Below, one piece after another: positions 43,345-51,806 of a stretch of 64,000 nucleotides of DNA. The DNA is from Mesorhizobium sp. L-8-3. GTDB taxonomy: Bacteria > Pseudomonadota > Alphaproteobacteria > Rhizobiales > Rhizobiaceae. Where the stretch lies: positions 1,548,501 through 1,612,500 of the forward strand of contig NZ_AP023262.1 of NCBI RefSeq assembly GCF_016756615.1, written 5' to 3'. The position numbers and the translations under genes were made by a program. A model generated the notes under the pieces. It was not told the origin of the DNA and did no database searches. It saw only the letters and a program-made list of their open reading frames with translations. Position 1 is the stretch's first letter. Every line of letters starts with the position of its first letter.

Positions 43345-44672
43345 ATACGCGCGAATGCCTGGACTGCGACCTCGTCGTGGTCGGCGGCGGGATGGCGGGC
43401 ATGACGGCTGCCGCCCGCGCTGCGGGCAAGGGTGCGAAGGTCGTCGTCATCGAGAAGGCGGCGGACATCGGCGGTTCGGCCGCCTTGTCCGGCGGCTACG
43501 TCTGGACCGCCACGTCGCTGGCGCAGATGAACCTGCACGACGATGGGGACCCGCGACTTCACGCCGTGATCATCGAGGAATATCCGGAAGTGCTTGCCTG
43601 GATGCGCGCGCGGGGCATCTCCATGCGGCCGCCCCAGAAGGTGCTCTACGGCCGCGGCTGTCAGATCGACATGCAGGACCATCTGCGCAAGGCGGTCACC
43701 GAGGTTGAGGCGGCCGGCGGCATCGTCGTGCGCGACACGGACACGCGCGAAATCCTTCGCGAAAACGGTGGCGTTGCCGGCGTCGTTACCGTCCATGCCG
43801 ACGGCGAGACCGAACTGCGCGCCGCCAGCGTTCTCATTGCGACCGGCGGATTTCAGGGGGATCCGGAGCTGCGCGCCCGGCACATACACCCGGCCGCGCG
43901 GGTCATGGGCCTCCGCTCCAACCTCACGAGCAGCGGAGCCGGCCTGTCGCTTGGCATCGCCGCCGGCGGCGCGTGGGCCGGACCCAATACGGGCTATTAC
44001 GGCCATCTGGTCGCAACTCCGGTGCCGTTCCGAACCGATTCCGATTTCGTCAAATACACGCAGTACCATTCGATCCACGGCGTGCTGCTCAACTGCGCCG
44101 GGAAACGCTTCGTCGACGAAAGCGATGACGACCACGCCAGTTCGCAGCTGACGCTGCGCCAGCCGGGCGCCAGCGCGCTGTTGGTCTGGGATCAGCGCGT
44201 GCAGGATGATCATGCGGTCGTGCCGCCCGTCGCGGGCGCGGAGCCGCTCGACCGCTTCCAGATCGCCATCGACGCCGGCGCGCGCGGCGGCAGGGCGGTG
44301 ACGCTCGAGGAGATCGCCGGCATCGCCGACAGGCTCGGCTTCGACGGCGCGGCCTGCGTCGCGGGGCTCAGCGCCTTCAACCGGCAGATGAGTGCCGAGC
44401 CCGAGCGCGCCGTGCCGCCGCGCGAGGCGCACGACCGTCCGCTCGACCGTGCGCCCTACTACGTGCTGGAGGTCGTGTCGGCGATCACCTTCACCTTCGG
44501 CGGCCTGCTGGCGGACGCCAAGGCGCGTGTGCTCGATCCGTTCGGCGAGCCGATCGGGGGTCTCTACGTTGCGGGCGCGGATGTCGGCAACGTTTTCCGC
44601 CGCGGCTACAGCGGCGGACTGGCACTTGCCTCGACATTCGCATTTCGCGCAATGCGCACGGCCGGGTACTAA
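43341..44672 (+). CDS. FAD-binding dehydrogenase, KstD/fumarate-reductase-like
   Basis: A 443-residue flavoprotein of the succinate dehydrogenase/fumarate reductase/3-ketosteroid dehydrogenase superfamily. The FAD motif is CDLVVVGGGMAGMTAAARAA, followed by GGSAALSGGYVWTATS. A later LIATGGFQGDPELRARH and the C-terminal GLYVAGADVGNVFRRGYSGG are typical. It would introduce or remove a double bond next to a carbonyl. It is shorter than most 3-ketosteroid dehydrogenases (about 550 residues). TTG start overlaps the transporter stop, after AAAGGAAG, so it belongs to the same operon. Confidence 0.85.
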   Translation: MNTRECLDCDLVVVGGGMAGMTAAARAAGKGAKVVVIEKAADIGGSAALSGGYVWTATSLAQMNLHDDGDPRLHAVIIEEYPEVLAWMRARGISMRPPQKVLYGRGCQIDMQDHLRKAVTEVEAAGGIVVRDTDTREILRENGGVAGVVTVHADGETELRAASVLIATGGFQGDPELRARHIHPAARVMGLRSNLTSSGAGLSLGIAAGGAWAGPNTGYYGHLVATPVPFRTDSDFVKYTQYHSIHGVLLNCAGKRFVDESDDDHASSQLTLRQPGASALLVWDQRVQDDHAVVPPVAGAEPLDRFQIAIDAGARGGRAVTLEEIAGIADRLGFDGAACVAGLSAFNRQMSAEPERAVPPREAHDRPLDRAPYYVLEVVSAITFTFGGLLADAKARVLDPFGEPIGGLYVAGADVGNVFRRGYSGGLALASTFAFRAMRTAGY

Positions 44673-44711
44673 GGCGCAAGCCTCCACGCCTCGGCCTTCA
44701 GGAGATCGGCG

Positions 44712-45593
44712 ATGATAGAGTTTCAAGGCAAGGTCGCGGTCGTGACCGGTGCGGCCAGCGGTATCGGGCGCGGGCTCGCTCTGCGCTTCGCCCGGGAAGG
44801 GATGCGGCTTGTGCTGGCCGACATCGAAAAAGCACCCCTGGAAACACTGGCCGAAAAGCTGCGTGCGGACGGCAACGAGGTCGAGACGCTGGTGGCCGAC
44901 GTCTCCAGCGGCGAGGCGGTGGAAGCGCTCGCGGTCCGCGCCTATGACGCGTTCGGCGCCGCACATGTCGTCTGCAACAATGCCGGCATCGTTCCGGCGG
45001 GCCGCTATCGGCCTGTGTGGGAGTTCTCGGTCGAGGACTGGCGGTGGGCAATCGACGTCAACCTGATGGGCGTCGTCCACGGCATCCGCAGCTTCGTGCC
45101 GCGCATGCGTGCGGCGGGCGGGTGGGGCCACATCGTCAACACGATCTCGGTGGCCGGGCTCTATGGCGGGGCCGGTTCGCCGGTCTACGGGGCGTCGAAG
45201 CACGCCGCGTTGCGGGCGACGGAGGCCCTGTATTCATCGCTGGCGGAGGAGGGCTCGCCCATCGGCGTGACCGCGCTCTGTCCCGGTGTGGTCAGAACCG
45301 CTATCGGCACGTCGGAGCGTAATCGCCCGGCCGGCTTACGGCCGAAGAGCGAGCGGTCGGACGAGATCGCGGCGATGCAGGCGGCGTCCGACGCCGTCAC
45401 CGCCAGAGGGCTCGATCCCGATGCCGTCGCCGCGATGGTCATCGAGGCGATGATCCGTCGGCAGTTCTATCTGGTCACGACAACGGCGTTTGACTGCGCA
45501 ATCCGCGTCCGCATGGAAGACATGCTGGAGCGCCGAAACCCGACGCCGGTGGATCTGCTGGCGCTTGCCACGGGCGACGTGAATGGCCGGTGA
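44712..45593 (+). CDS. Short-chain dehydrogenase/reductase
   Basis: A 293-residue SDR. The cofactor motif is VVTGAASGIGRGLALRFARE, an acidic ADIEKAP follows (suggesting NAD), then VVCNNAGI, and the catalytic Tyr-Lys lie in VYGASKHAAL. It is longer than the usual 250 residues because of a C-terminal extension after residue 200 (NRPAGLRPKSERSDEIAAMQ). AGGAG precedes the ATG. It belongs to the ABC-transporter operon and overlaps the next SDR. It would oxidise or reduce a hydroxyl group of the pathway substrate. Confidence 0.9.
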   Translation: MIEFQGKVAVVTGAASGIGRGLALRFAREGMRLVLADIEKAPLETLAEKLRADGNEVETLVADVSSGEAVEALAVRAYDAFGAAHVVCNNAGIVPAGRYRPVWEFSVEDWRWAIDVNLMGVVHGIRSFVPRMRAAGGWGHIVNTISVAGLYGGAGSPVYGASKHAALRATEALYSSLAEEGSPIGVTALCPGVVRTAIGTSERNRPAGLRPKSERSDEIAAMQAASDAVTARGLDPDAVAAMVIEAMIRRQFYLVTTTAFDCAIRVRMEDMLERRNPTPVDLLALATGDVNGR

Positions 45594-46353
45594 CGAGATC
45601 ATGCCGTGTGGGCGGTTTGGTGGCCGGATCGTGCTCGTGACGGGCGCCGCAAAGGGGATTGGCGCCGCCACAGCGCGCGCTTTCGCAAGCGAGGGCGCGA
45701 CCGTCGTGCTGTGCGACATCGACGAGGCTGCGTTGAAGGACACCGTCGATGCCCTGGCCGGAAGCGGCCACTGCGGGATACGGCTCGACGTGACCTCCGA
45801 GGCGGACTGGATCGCCGCGCTGAGCGAGGTCGAGAGCGCGTTCGGCAAGCTCGACGTGCTGGTGAACAATGCCGGCTGGGGCGAGTTGCGCAGCCTGTTC
45901 GACACGAGTTTCGAACAATGGCGCAGGGTGATCGCGATCAACCTCGACAGCGTCTTTCTCGGAACCCGTAACGCCATGCCGCTGCTCGAGAAGTCGGGCA
46001 AGGGTTCGATCGTCAACATGTCCTCGATCCGCGGCCTGGTGGCCGGCGTCGGCTCCGGACCCTACAGCGCTGCCAAGGCCGGCGTGCACCTGCTGACGAA
46101 AGCGACCGCGATCGAATGCGCGGCAGCCGGCAAGCCGGTGCGGGCCAATTCGATCCATCCCGGCTTCGTTGACACGCCGCTGTCGAAGCAGACCGGCGAG
46201 GAGGCGCGCAACGCACGTCGTAGCACCGTGCCGCAGGGGCGGCTGGCCGAGCCGGAGGAAATCGCAGCCGGCATCCTGTTCCTCGCCTCCGATGCCGCAA
46301 GCTATGTCAACGGGACTGAACTGGTCATCGACGGCGGCTTCACCGCCGTCTGA
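45583..46353 (+). CDS. Short-chain dehydrogenase/reductase
   Basis: A 256-residue classical SDR. Motifs are IVLVTGAAKGIGAATARAFA, then VVLCDIDE (an Asp that favours NAD), VLVNNAGWGEL, and the catalytic YSAAKAGVHLLTKA. The C-terminus is standard (GILFLASDAASYVNGTELVI, DGGFT). It overlaps the preceding SDR by 11 bases; ATG 45601 is an alternative start. It is the last plus-strand gene of this operon, and the next gene converges on it at 2 bp. Confidence 0.9.
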   Translation: MAGDEIMPCGRFGGRIVLVTGAAKGIGAATARAFASEGATVVLCDIDEAALKDTVDALAGSGHCGIRLDVTSEADWIAALSEVESAFGKLDVLVNNAGWGELRSLFDTSFEQWRRVIAINLDSVFLGTRNAMPLLEKSGKGSIVNMSSIRGLVAGVGSGPYSAAKAGVHLLTKATAIECAAAGKPVRANSIHPGFVDTPLSKQTGEEARNARRSTVPQGRLAEPEEIAAGILFLASDAASYVNGTELVIDGGFTAV

Positions 46354-46355
46354 CC

Positions 46356-46841
46356 TCAAGTCTTCGTCCTGTGCGCTTGCAGACCATGGCCGGCCTGCAG
46401 CGCGGCCAGCTGCTCGGCACCGACGAGAGCGGCGGAGACGTCGCGCCGGGAAAAGAGCCAGCCCCGGACGGGATGCCTGCGGAATTCGGATTGGTACTGG
46501 ACGAGGAACGGAGGGGCTTCCAGCGGGCCAGGCTCGCGGTCACGCCAGCCGCGGGCGCGGTAGGCGATCGTGTAGCAGAAGCCGGTCGCCCTCCCCTCGT
46601 CGAGCGCCTGGACGATGACATTGGTCACCAGATGCCGGCAGACCAGATCCTGCTCGCGCGCCTCGAGCCAGGCGAGAATGCTCTTTGGCCCCTCATAAGC
46701 GCGGCCGAGCATGTTGAGCACGGCATCTTCCGTCCACATTGCGAGGAAGCTCTCGTGCTCGTAGGCGTCGAGCAGGTTTGCGTATGAATAGGTCAGCTTC
46801 TCGCAGGCGCGCTCGGCCAGCATCCGATTGAGATCGTCCAT
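46356..46841 (-). CDS. SnoaL/NTF2-like small protein
   Basis: A 161-residue protein with the NTF2/SnoaL-like fold pattern. CEKLTYSYANLLDAYEHESF is a common N-terminal helix, followed by LAMWTEDAVLNMLGRAYEGP and HLVTNVIVQALDEGRATGFC. Such proteins serve as small isomerases, hydratases or dehydratases, or as ring-hydroxylating enzyme subunits. The start MDDLNRML is supported by AGGAGAGG upstream. It follows the IpdB-like gene by 22 bp on the same strand, so it probably belongs to that operon. Confidence 0.8.
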   Translation of the reverse strand: MDDLNRMLAERACEKLTYSYANLLDAYEHESFLAMWTEDAVLNMLGRAYEGPKSILAWLEAREQDLVCRHLVTNVIVQALDEGRATGFCYTIAYRARGWRDREPGPLEAPPFLVQYQSEFRRHPVRGWLFSRRDVSAALVGAEQLAALQAGHGLQAHRTKT

Positions 46842-46863
46842 CGTGTCCTCTCCTGAGGCGATA

Positions 46864-47658
46864 TCAGCGCGGTACGCGATCGCGGCCGACCAGATCGGCT
46901 TCGGCCTCGTAGATGCGCTGGAATGCGTCGAGCAACTGGGGGCGGTCGCTGATGAAATCGAGGTCGCGCAGGCCAAGCGGGTCAATGTCGGGTAGAAGCG
47001 CGCGCGCCGCGTCGGGCATGTCCTCGATCGGCATCAGTCCGTCCGAGACGATGAAGTCGAAACCGGTTCTTTCGCGCAGGCCGTCGATATCGATCTCAGC
47101 TGCGATCTCTTCCAGCGTCCAGGCGCCGGCTTCGTGCGACCAGCGCATCACGCAGAGTTCGGTGAACAGGAGCGAGGGCGTGTCGCGGGTAGCCGCGCAG
47201 GTTGAGACGAAATCGACCTTCTCGACCAACTGCCGCGCCGAATGGACCGGCAGGACGAAATGGACCGCACGCGCGTCAGGCAAGCCGCGGGTGCCGCCGA
47301 AAGCCACCTTTGGCAGGGATGGATCGCCGAGGCCGGAAAGATTGGCGTTGGCCCGGCCGTCGACCTGCGCCGGCGTGGCGAGGAGCGCATGCGGTTCGGA
47401 CTGCGTGTCGAACACGCCGGGAAGCGTCACGCGGGCGTGGGGCCTCTTGTTGAACAGCCAGGGGCGGGCATTCAGGGACAGAATGCCTGCCGGGTCGTAG
47501 GCGCCGCCATGCCCCCACAGGCTGAGGCGGCAGCCCAGAAGCTGCTGGGCGAGACGCACGCCGAGCGTCGCCGACGAGGAGGCCGTGAATGCGGTCCCTG
47601 CCGGAAGGTGCCTGGCGTGACGGGCGATCGTCCAGGACAGGCGGTCGGCGCGGCTCAT
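46864..47658 (-). CDS. CoA-transferase-fold beta subunit, IpdB-like
   Basis: A 264-residue protein of the CoA-transferase family I beta-subunit fold. It resembles IpdB, a subunit of the steroid ring-cleaving hydrolase, and glutaconate CoA-transferase B. Visible are TASSSATLGVRLAQQLLGC, NLSGLGDPSLPKVAFGGTRG, VHFVLPVHSARQLVEKVDFV and DPLGLRDLDF near the end. I see no clear acylated-glutamate motif of true transferases, which agrees with a hydrolase-type role, but this is weak evidence. Its start overlaps the alpha-subunit stop by ATGA. True CoA-transferase is the alternative. Confidence 0.78.
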   Translation of the reverse strand: MSRADRLSWTIARHARHLPAGTAFTASSSATLGVRLAQQLLGCRLSLWGHGGAYDPAGILSLNARPWLFNKRPHARVTLPGVFDTQSEPHALLATPAQVDGRANANLSGLGDPSLPKVAFGGTRGLPDARAVHFVLPVHSARQLVEKVDFVSTCAATRDTPSLLFTELCVMRWSHEAGAWTLEEIAAEIDIDGLRERTGFDFIVSDGLMPIEDMPDAARALLPDIDPLGLRDLDFISDRPQLLDAFQRIYEAEADLVGRDRVPR

Positions 47659-48524
47659 GGTTCATCTCCCGCACGTTCGAGCCGGGACAAGGCGATGGCC
47701 GACAAATCGGCCGCGCTTGCGCCGGCGGCGGATGCTTCGACGTAGCGTCGCATTGTCGGAAAATCGAGCATGTAGTTCGGCAGGCAGCTTCCCGGCAGCG
47801 CGCCTCCGGGCGCGAGGACGACCGCGTCGACGACCGCGCCGATCAGGTGCACGTCGCGATGGCGACGTTCAAGTTCCGCGTCGTCGATCAACCGTTCGGC
47901 GGATACGACAACCCGTTTCGCCGCCCGCGCGAGGATGGGATCGAGATAGATGTCGCCTTCGGCGATCGCCCAGCCTTCGGGATGGACCGCTTCGGCATGC
48001 AGGATGGCGAGATCGAAGGCCGGTGCGCGGACGGCGAAGGCCTGTTCCGTGCCGAAAAGGGCGGGGGCGGGGGCAATATGGGGATTGACCCTGAGCAGGT
48101 CGGTCGCCGGATCCAGGGGAACGACTGCATAGGGGGCCTTTTCGGCGGCGGCACGCCAGGCCGCGAGCTGCGTCCACTCCGACCATTCCTCGAAGTCGAC
48201 GCCGCCGGATTGCCGCGCCGTCCGGAACAGGGGCGCAAGGCCGAAATGGTCGAGCCCGACATGACAAGCGCAGATCCGCGCCACCTTGCCGGCCGCCAGC
48301 AGTACTTCGACGTCCAGCCCACCGGCGAAGGTTTCGAGCGTCAGCCCGCGCACCGGCGAGGCGGCGATTTCGCGCACCAGCGCCATCGGCTTGCGATCCA
48401 GGCCGAAGCCGCCGAGTCCGATGCACATGCCGTCCCGCAGAAACGGGCGCAGCGCGCTCGAGGCGTCGGTCAGCTTGCCGAGCGCCGCACGGTCTTTTGT
48501 CAGGTTGCCGGTGTCGTCCGCCAC
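47655..48524 (-). CDS. CoA-transferase-fold alpha subunit, IpdA-like
   Basis: Partner of the preceding protein, about 289 residues from the proposed GTG at 48524. The family segment DGMCIGLGGFGLDRKPMALV is the glycine-rich CoA-binding loop and is very like IpdA (GIGGWGSRRKPMALVR). ALFGTEQAFAVRAPAFDLAI and HPEGWAIAEGDIYLDPILA continue the fold. GTG 48524 is chosen because GGAG lies six bases upstream and the length then fits IpdA. GTG 48611 is possible but would place the start close to the operator at 48626. It diverges from an acyl-CoA dehydrogenase gene. Confidence 0.78.
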   Translation of the reverse strand: MADDTGNLTKDRAALGKLTDASSALRPFLRDGMCIGLGGFGLDRKPMALVREIAASPVRGLTLETFAGGLDVEVLLAAGKVARICACHVGLDHFGLAPLFRTARQSGGVDFEEWSEWTQLAAWRAAAEKAPYAVVPLDPATDLLRVNPHIAPAPALFGTEQAFAVRAPAFDLAILHAEAVHPEGWAIAEGDIYLDPILARAAKRVVVSAERLIDDAELERRHRDVHLIGAVVDAVVLAPGGALPGSCLPNYMLDFPTMRRYVEASAAGASAADLSAIALSRLERAGDEP

Positions 48525-48625
48525 GCAATGCTCCGGATGGTTTCCTCGCCCACGGTCTCTTTGCGCCTTTGCCGCTGCCGTGTCGAATACTCTTAGGGAC
48601 AAATCCGTCACTCGTAAAGATAATG

Positions 48626-48643
48626 CAACCGACTGGACGGTTG
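48626..48643. promoter_or_regulatory. Candidate TetR operator 3
   Basis: CAACCGACTGGACGGTTG, with perfect 6-bp arms CAACCG/CGGTTG. It lies between the IpdA-like gene (minus) and an acyl-CoA dehydrogenase gene (plus), so one site could control both operons. Confidence 0.7.
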
Positions 48644-48687
48644 AATATTATTCGAATAGGATCGAGGTGCTGCGACGGGAGGACGGA

Positions 48688-49872
48688 GTGCGCTTTCCAC
48701 TGACAGACGATGAAGAGGCGTTCCGCGCAAGCGTGAGCGATTTCTGCGCGCGGGCTCTGCCCCGTTCGCTCAAGGAAAGGGTCGAGGCGGGCGTCGATCT
48801 CGATCGCGCCGACTATGTCGGCTGGCAGCAGACACTCGCGGCGGGCGGTTTGCTGTGCGGTGCCTGGCCGAAATCCCACGGCGGCAAGGGTTGGAGCGCG
48901 CTCCAGTCCTATCTCTTCGACGAGGAATGCTCGCTGGCCGGGGCGCCCTGGCTGCTACCCTTCGGCGTCAACTATCTCGGGCCGGTGCTGTGCGAATTCG
49001 GCAATGAGGAGCAGAAGCGGCGCTACCTTCCCGGTATCCTCGACGCCAGCACCTTCTGGTGCCAGGGCTATTCCGAACCCGATGCGGGCTCCGATCTCGC
49101 CTCCCTGAAGACCCGCGCGGTGCGCGACGGCGACCACTATGTCGTCAACGGGCGCAAGATCTGGACGACGATGGCGCATTGGGCCGACCGTATCTTCTGC
49201 CTCGTGCGCACGCGGGCCGAAGGCAAGCCTCAGGCGGGTATCTCCTTCCTGCTGATCGACATGAAGGCGCCGGGCGTCACCGTGCGGCCAATCGTGTCGA
49301 TGGAGGGACGCCATCACCTGAACGAAGTCATTTTCGAGGAGGTGCGCGTGCCTGTCGCGGACCGCGTCGGCGAGGAGAATGCCGGCTGGACAATCGCGAA
49401 ATTCCTGCTCGGCAACGAGCGGTTGCTGGTGGCCGAGATCGGCAAGCAGAAACGCACGCTGCGGCTGATCCGCGAGGGGCTCGACCATCTGCGCGAAAGC
49501 GGTGCGCCGCTGTCCGGCAGGACCTGGGTGCGCGAGCGACTGGCCGAACTCGAAGCGCGGCTGATGGCGCTGGAGTGGACGGCGCTGCGCATCGTGCGCA
49601 CCGCCGACGGCGGCCCGACGCCGGCTTCCGTCAGTATGCTGAAGATACGCGGCTCCGAACTGGAACAGGCATTGACCGAATTTGCGATGGACGTGCTGGG
49701 CCCCGCCGGCCCGCGCTACGACCCGCATATGAAGGCGGGCGACGCCGACCCGGCGGAGGTGAGACGCAACGGGGTGGTCGCGCGGCTGCTCGCGGCACGG
49801 GCGGCTACCATCTATGGCGGCTCTAACGAGGTCCAGCGCGGCATCATCGGCCGCAGCCTGCTGGGAGTATGA
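48688..49872 (+). CDS. Acyl-CoA dehydrogenase, larger subunit of an adjacent pair
   Basis: A 394-residue FAD acyl-CoA dehydrogenase. FWCQGYSEPDAGSDLASLKT and VVNGRKIWTTMAHWADRIFC are the flavin and substrate region. The C-terminus TIYGGSNEVQRGIIGRSLLG is the usual helix. The start GTG 48688 is supported by GGGAGG five bases upstream; the frame is open earlier. A second, more diverged acyl-CoA dehydrogenase gene starts four bases after its stop. Such pairs form heterotetramers in steroid and alicyclic degradation. It would desaturate a CoA-bound acid of this pathway. Confidence 0.92.
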   Translation: MRFPLTDDEEAFRASVSDFCARALPRSLKERVEAGVDLDRADYVGWQQTLAAGGLLCGAWPKSHGGKGWSALQSYLFDEECSLAGAPWLLPFGVNYLGPVLCEFGNEEQKRRYLPGILDASTFWCQGYSEPDAGSDLASLKTRAVRDGDHYVVNGRKIWTTMAHWADRIFCLVRTRAEGKPQAGISFLLIDMKAPGVTVRPIVSMEGRHHLNEVIFEEVRVPVADRVGEENAGWTIAKFLLGNERLLVAEIGKQKRTLRLIREGLDHLRESGAPLSGRTWVRERLAELEARLMALEWTALRIVRTADGGPTPASVSMLKIRGSELEQALTEFAMDVLGPAGPRYDPHMKAGDADPAEVRRNGVVARLLAARAATIYGGSNEVQRGIIGRSLLGV

Positions 49873-49876
49873 CGAC

Positions 49877-50965
49877 GTGCAGGGTCTGATCTCGAGCGAA
49901 CAGGACATTTTCGGCGGGTCGGTCAAGCGCTTCGCCGAGCAGGAATATGGTATCGGCCCGTCGCCGCACCGGCTGGCATTCGACCGTGCGCGGCTGCGCC
50001 GGCTGGGCGAACTCGGCGTCCTGTCGCTCGCCATTCCGGAGGAAATGGGGGGCATCGGAGGAGCGGTCGAGGCGATGGTCGCACTGGCGGCGCTGGCTCC
50101 GTCCCTTGCGCCCGAACCGATCGTTGCAAGTTCGATTCACGCCGCGGCACTCATCGCCGAAGCGGCTCCTTCCGACTTAGCGGCGCCCCTGCTGCAACGC
50201 ATTGCCGAGGGACAAGCCGTCGCTGCCGTCGCTGACTTGGAAGCTGCGGCGCGCTACGATCGGGCGGCAATCACGATGACGGCCGTCGCCAAAGACGGCT
50301 CCTACCTGCTGGACGGCGTCAAGCCGATGGTGCCGTTCGGGGCCGAGGCGGATGTGCTTGTCGTCAGCGCCATCGTCGACGGCGAACCGGCCCTGTTTCT
50401 TGTCGATCCGAGGAGCGATGGGGTCACGCGATCGCCACGGCCGCGGATCGACGCTATGCCGGCGGTCGACATCGTGCTGTCGGGTTGTGCAGTGCCCTCT
50501 GCGTCGCGTCTGCAGAACGCTCCCGTGCTCCCTGCGCTGGAACGCGCCGCCGACCTCGCCACGGCGGCGCAGATTGCCGAGATGGTCGGCCTGATGGATG
50601 CCCTGATCGCCGCGACCGTCGACTATGCCCGCACCCGCAAACAGTTCGGCGTGGCGATCGGCAGCTTCCAGGCGATCCAGCACCGCATGGCCGATATGTG
50701 GATCGCCTGCGAGGAGGCCCGCTCGCTGGCAGCGGCGGCGGCGCTGGCCTGCGCTTCAGGCGAACCAGGGCGTGCGCGCACGGTGTCGGCGGCCATGATC
50801 ACTGCCTGCGACGCGGCGCATCGGGTCGGCAACGAAGCGATCCAGATACACGGCGGCATCGGCATGACCGACGAGTTGGTCGTGAGCCACTGGTACAGGC
50901 GCCTGTGGGCGCTGCGCCAGGAGGGCGGCGACCGCCACAGGCACCTCGAGCGACTGGCGAACTGA
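49877..50965 (+). CDS. Acyl-CoA dehydrogenase, smaller subunit of an adjacent pair
   Basis: A 362-residue acyl-CoA dehydrogenase family member, diverged in the middle. The N-terminal helical part has LGELGVLSLAIPEEMGGIGG. The C-terminal part has YARTRKQFGVAIGSFQAIQH and IQIHGGIGMTDELVVSHWYR. The flavin-binding middle lacks the strong QAxxEPxxGSD pattern, reading AVADLEAAARYDRAAITMTA instead, as in non-catalytic or half-site partners. GTG 49877 is the likely start, with GGGAG upstream. Probably forms a hetero-oligomer with the upstream product. Confidence 0.87.
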   Translation: MQGLISSEQDIFGGSVKRFAEQEYGIGPSPHRLAFDRARLRRLGELGVLSLAIPEEMGGIGGAVEAMVALAALAPSLAPEPIVASSIHAAALIAEAAPSDLAAPLLQRIAEGQAVAAVADLEAAARYDRAAITMTAVAKDGSYLLDGVKPMVPFGAEADVLVVSAIVDGEPALFLVDPRSDGVTRSPRPRIDAMPAVDIVLSGCAVPSASRLQNAPVLPALERAADLATAAQIAEMVGLMDALIAATVDYARTRKQFGVAIGSFQAIQHRMADMWIACEEARSLAAAAALACASGEPGRARTVSAAMITACDAAHRVGNEAIQIHGGIGMTDELVVSHWYRRLWALRQEGGDRHRHLERLAN

Positions 50966-50969
50966 GGAT

Positions 50970-51764
50970 CTATCGGCGACCAAAGGCAGGACGCCGCCCC
51001 TCGCGGAAGGCGGCGACCGCCTCGCGATGGTCGGGCAGCATGCTGGAGGCGACCTCATAGCCGAGTGAAGCTTCGAGGACGGAATCGGCGAGCTGCCTGA
51101 GACCGATGTTGACCGACATCTTCGTCCAGCGGATCGCGTGCTGCGCGCCACGGAGAAGCTTATCCGCGAAGCGGGCCACTTCCTCGTCGAGCTTGTCGGA
51201 CGGCACGACGATGTTGACGAGGCCGATCGCCTCCGCCCGCTCGGCGCCGATCAGGTCGCCGGTCATGAGAAACTGCTTGGCGCGGGAATAGCCGACGAGT
51301 TGAGGCCAGATTACCGCGCCGCCATCGCCGGCCACCAGTCCGACGCGGACGTGCGGGTCGCCGATGCGTGCATTCCTGTCGGCGATCACCACGTCGCAGA
51401 ACAGGGCAAGGGTCGCACCGAGGCCGATCGCGTCGCCGTTCATCCGGCAGATGATGGGCTTGTCGAGATCGAGCAGCGAATGGATGATCCGCCGGCCCTC
51501 TATGCCGATGCCGGCCATGCCGCCCGGCGTGTCGAGCAGTGTCTGCATCCAGTTGATGTCGCCTCCGGCGCAGAAGGCCTTGCCGGCGCCGGTCAGCACC
51601 ACGACATCGGTCTCGTCGTCCTGGCCGACATCGATGAAAATGGTCGACAACTCGGCATGCATCCTGGCGGTGACTGCGTTGAGCGCTGCGGGATTGCTCA
51701 GTGTCAGGGTCAGCTTGCGCCCTTCGCGGCTCACTTCGATGGCCTCGTATCGGTCGTAGTTCAT
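50970..51764 (-). CDS. Enoyl-CoA hydratase/isomerase family protein
   Basis: A 264-residue crotonase. AGKAFCAGGDINWM is the oxyanion-hole segment, and MNGDAIGLGATLALFCDVVI the second. HVRVGLVAGDGGAVIWPQLV lies where catalytic acids are found; the Asp in AGDGG occupies the isomerase/hydratase acid site. It converges on the acyl-CoA dehydrogenase pair at 4 bp. It lies 42 bp downstream of an SDR gene on the same strand. Members hydrate, isomerise or cleave rings of CoA esters; the precise reaction cannot be read. Confidence 0.88.
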   Translation of the reverse strand: MNYDRYEAIEVSREGRKLTLTLSNPAALNAVTARMHAELSTIFIDVGQDDETDVVVLTGAGKAFCAGGDINWMQTLLDTPGGMAGIGIEGRRIIHSLLDLDKPIICRMNGDAIGLGATLALFCDVVIADRNARIGDPHVRVGLVAGDGGAVIWPQLVGYSRAKQFLMTGDLIGAERAEAIGLVNIVVPSDKLDEEVARFADKLLRGAQHAIRWTKMSVNIGLRQLADSVLEASLGYEVASSMLPDHREAVAAFREGRRPAFGRR

Positions 51765-51806
51765 GATCCCTCCCGGTCATGTTCCGCCGGCGGGTGGCCG
51801 ACCTGT

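Noticed and set aside
43320-45203. A 627-codon minus-strand frame
   Set aside because: It lies opposite the clearly coding flavoprotein and SDR genes, has no recognisable family, and is a shadow produced by high GC at third codon positions.
48286-48687. 134-codon N-terminal extension of the acyl-CoA dehydrogenase
   Set aside because: It overlaps the IpdA-like gene and the operator at 48626. GTG 48688 has GGGAGG and matches the family start.
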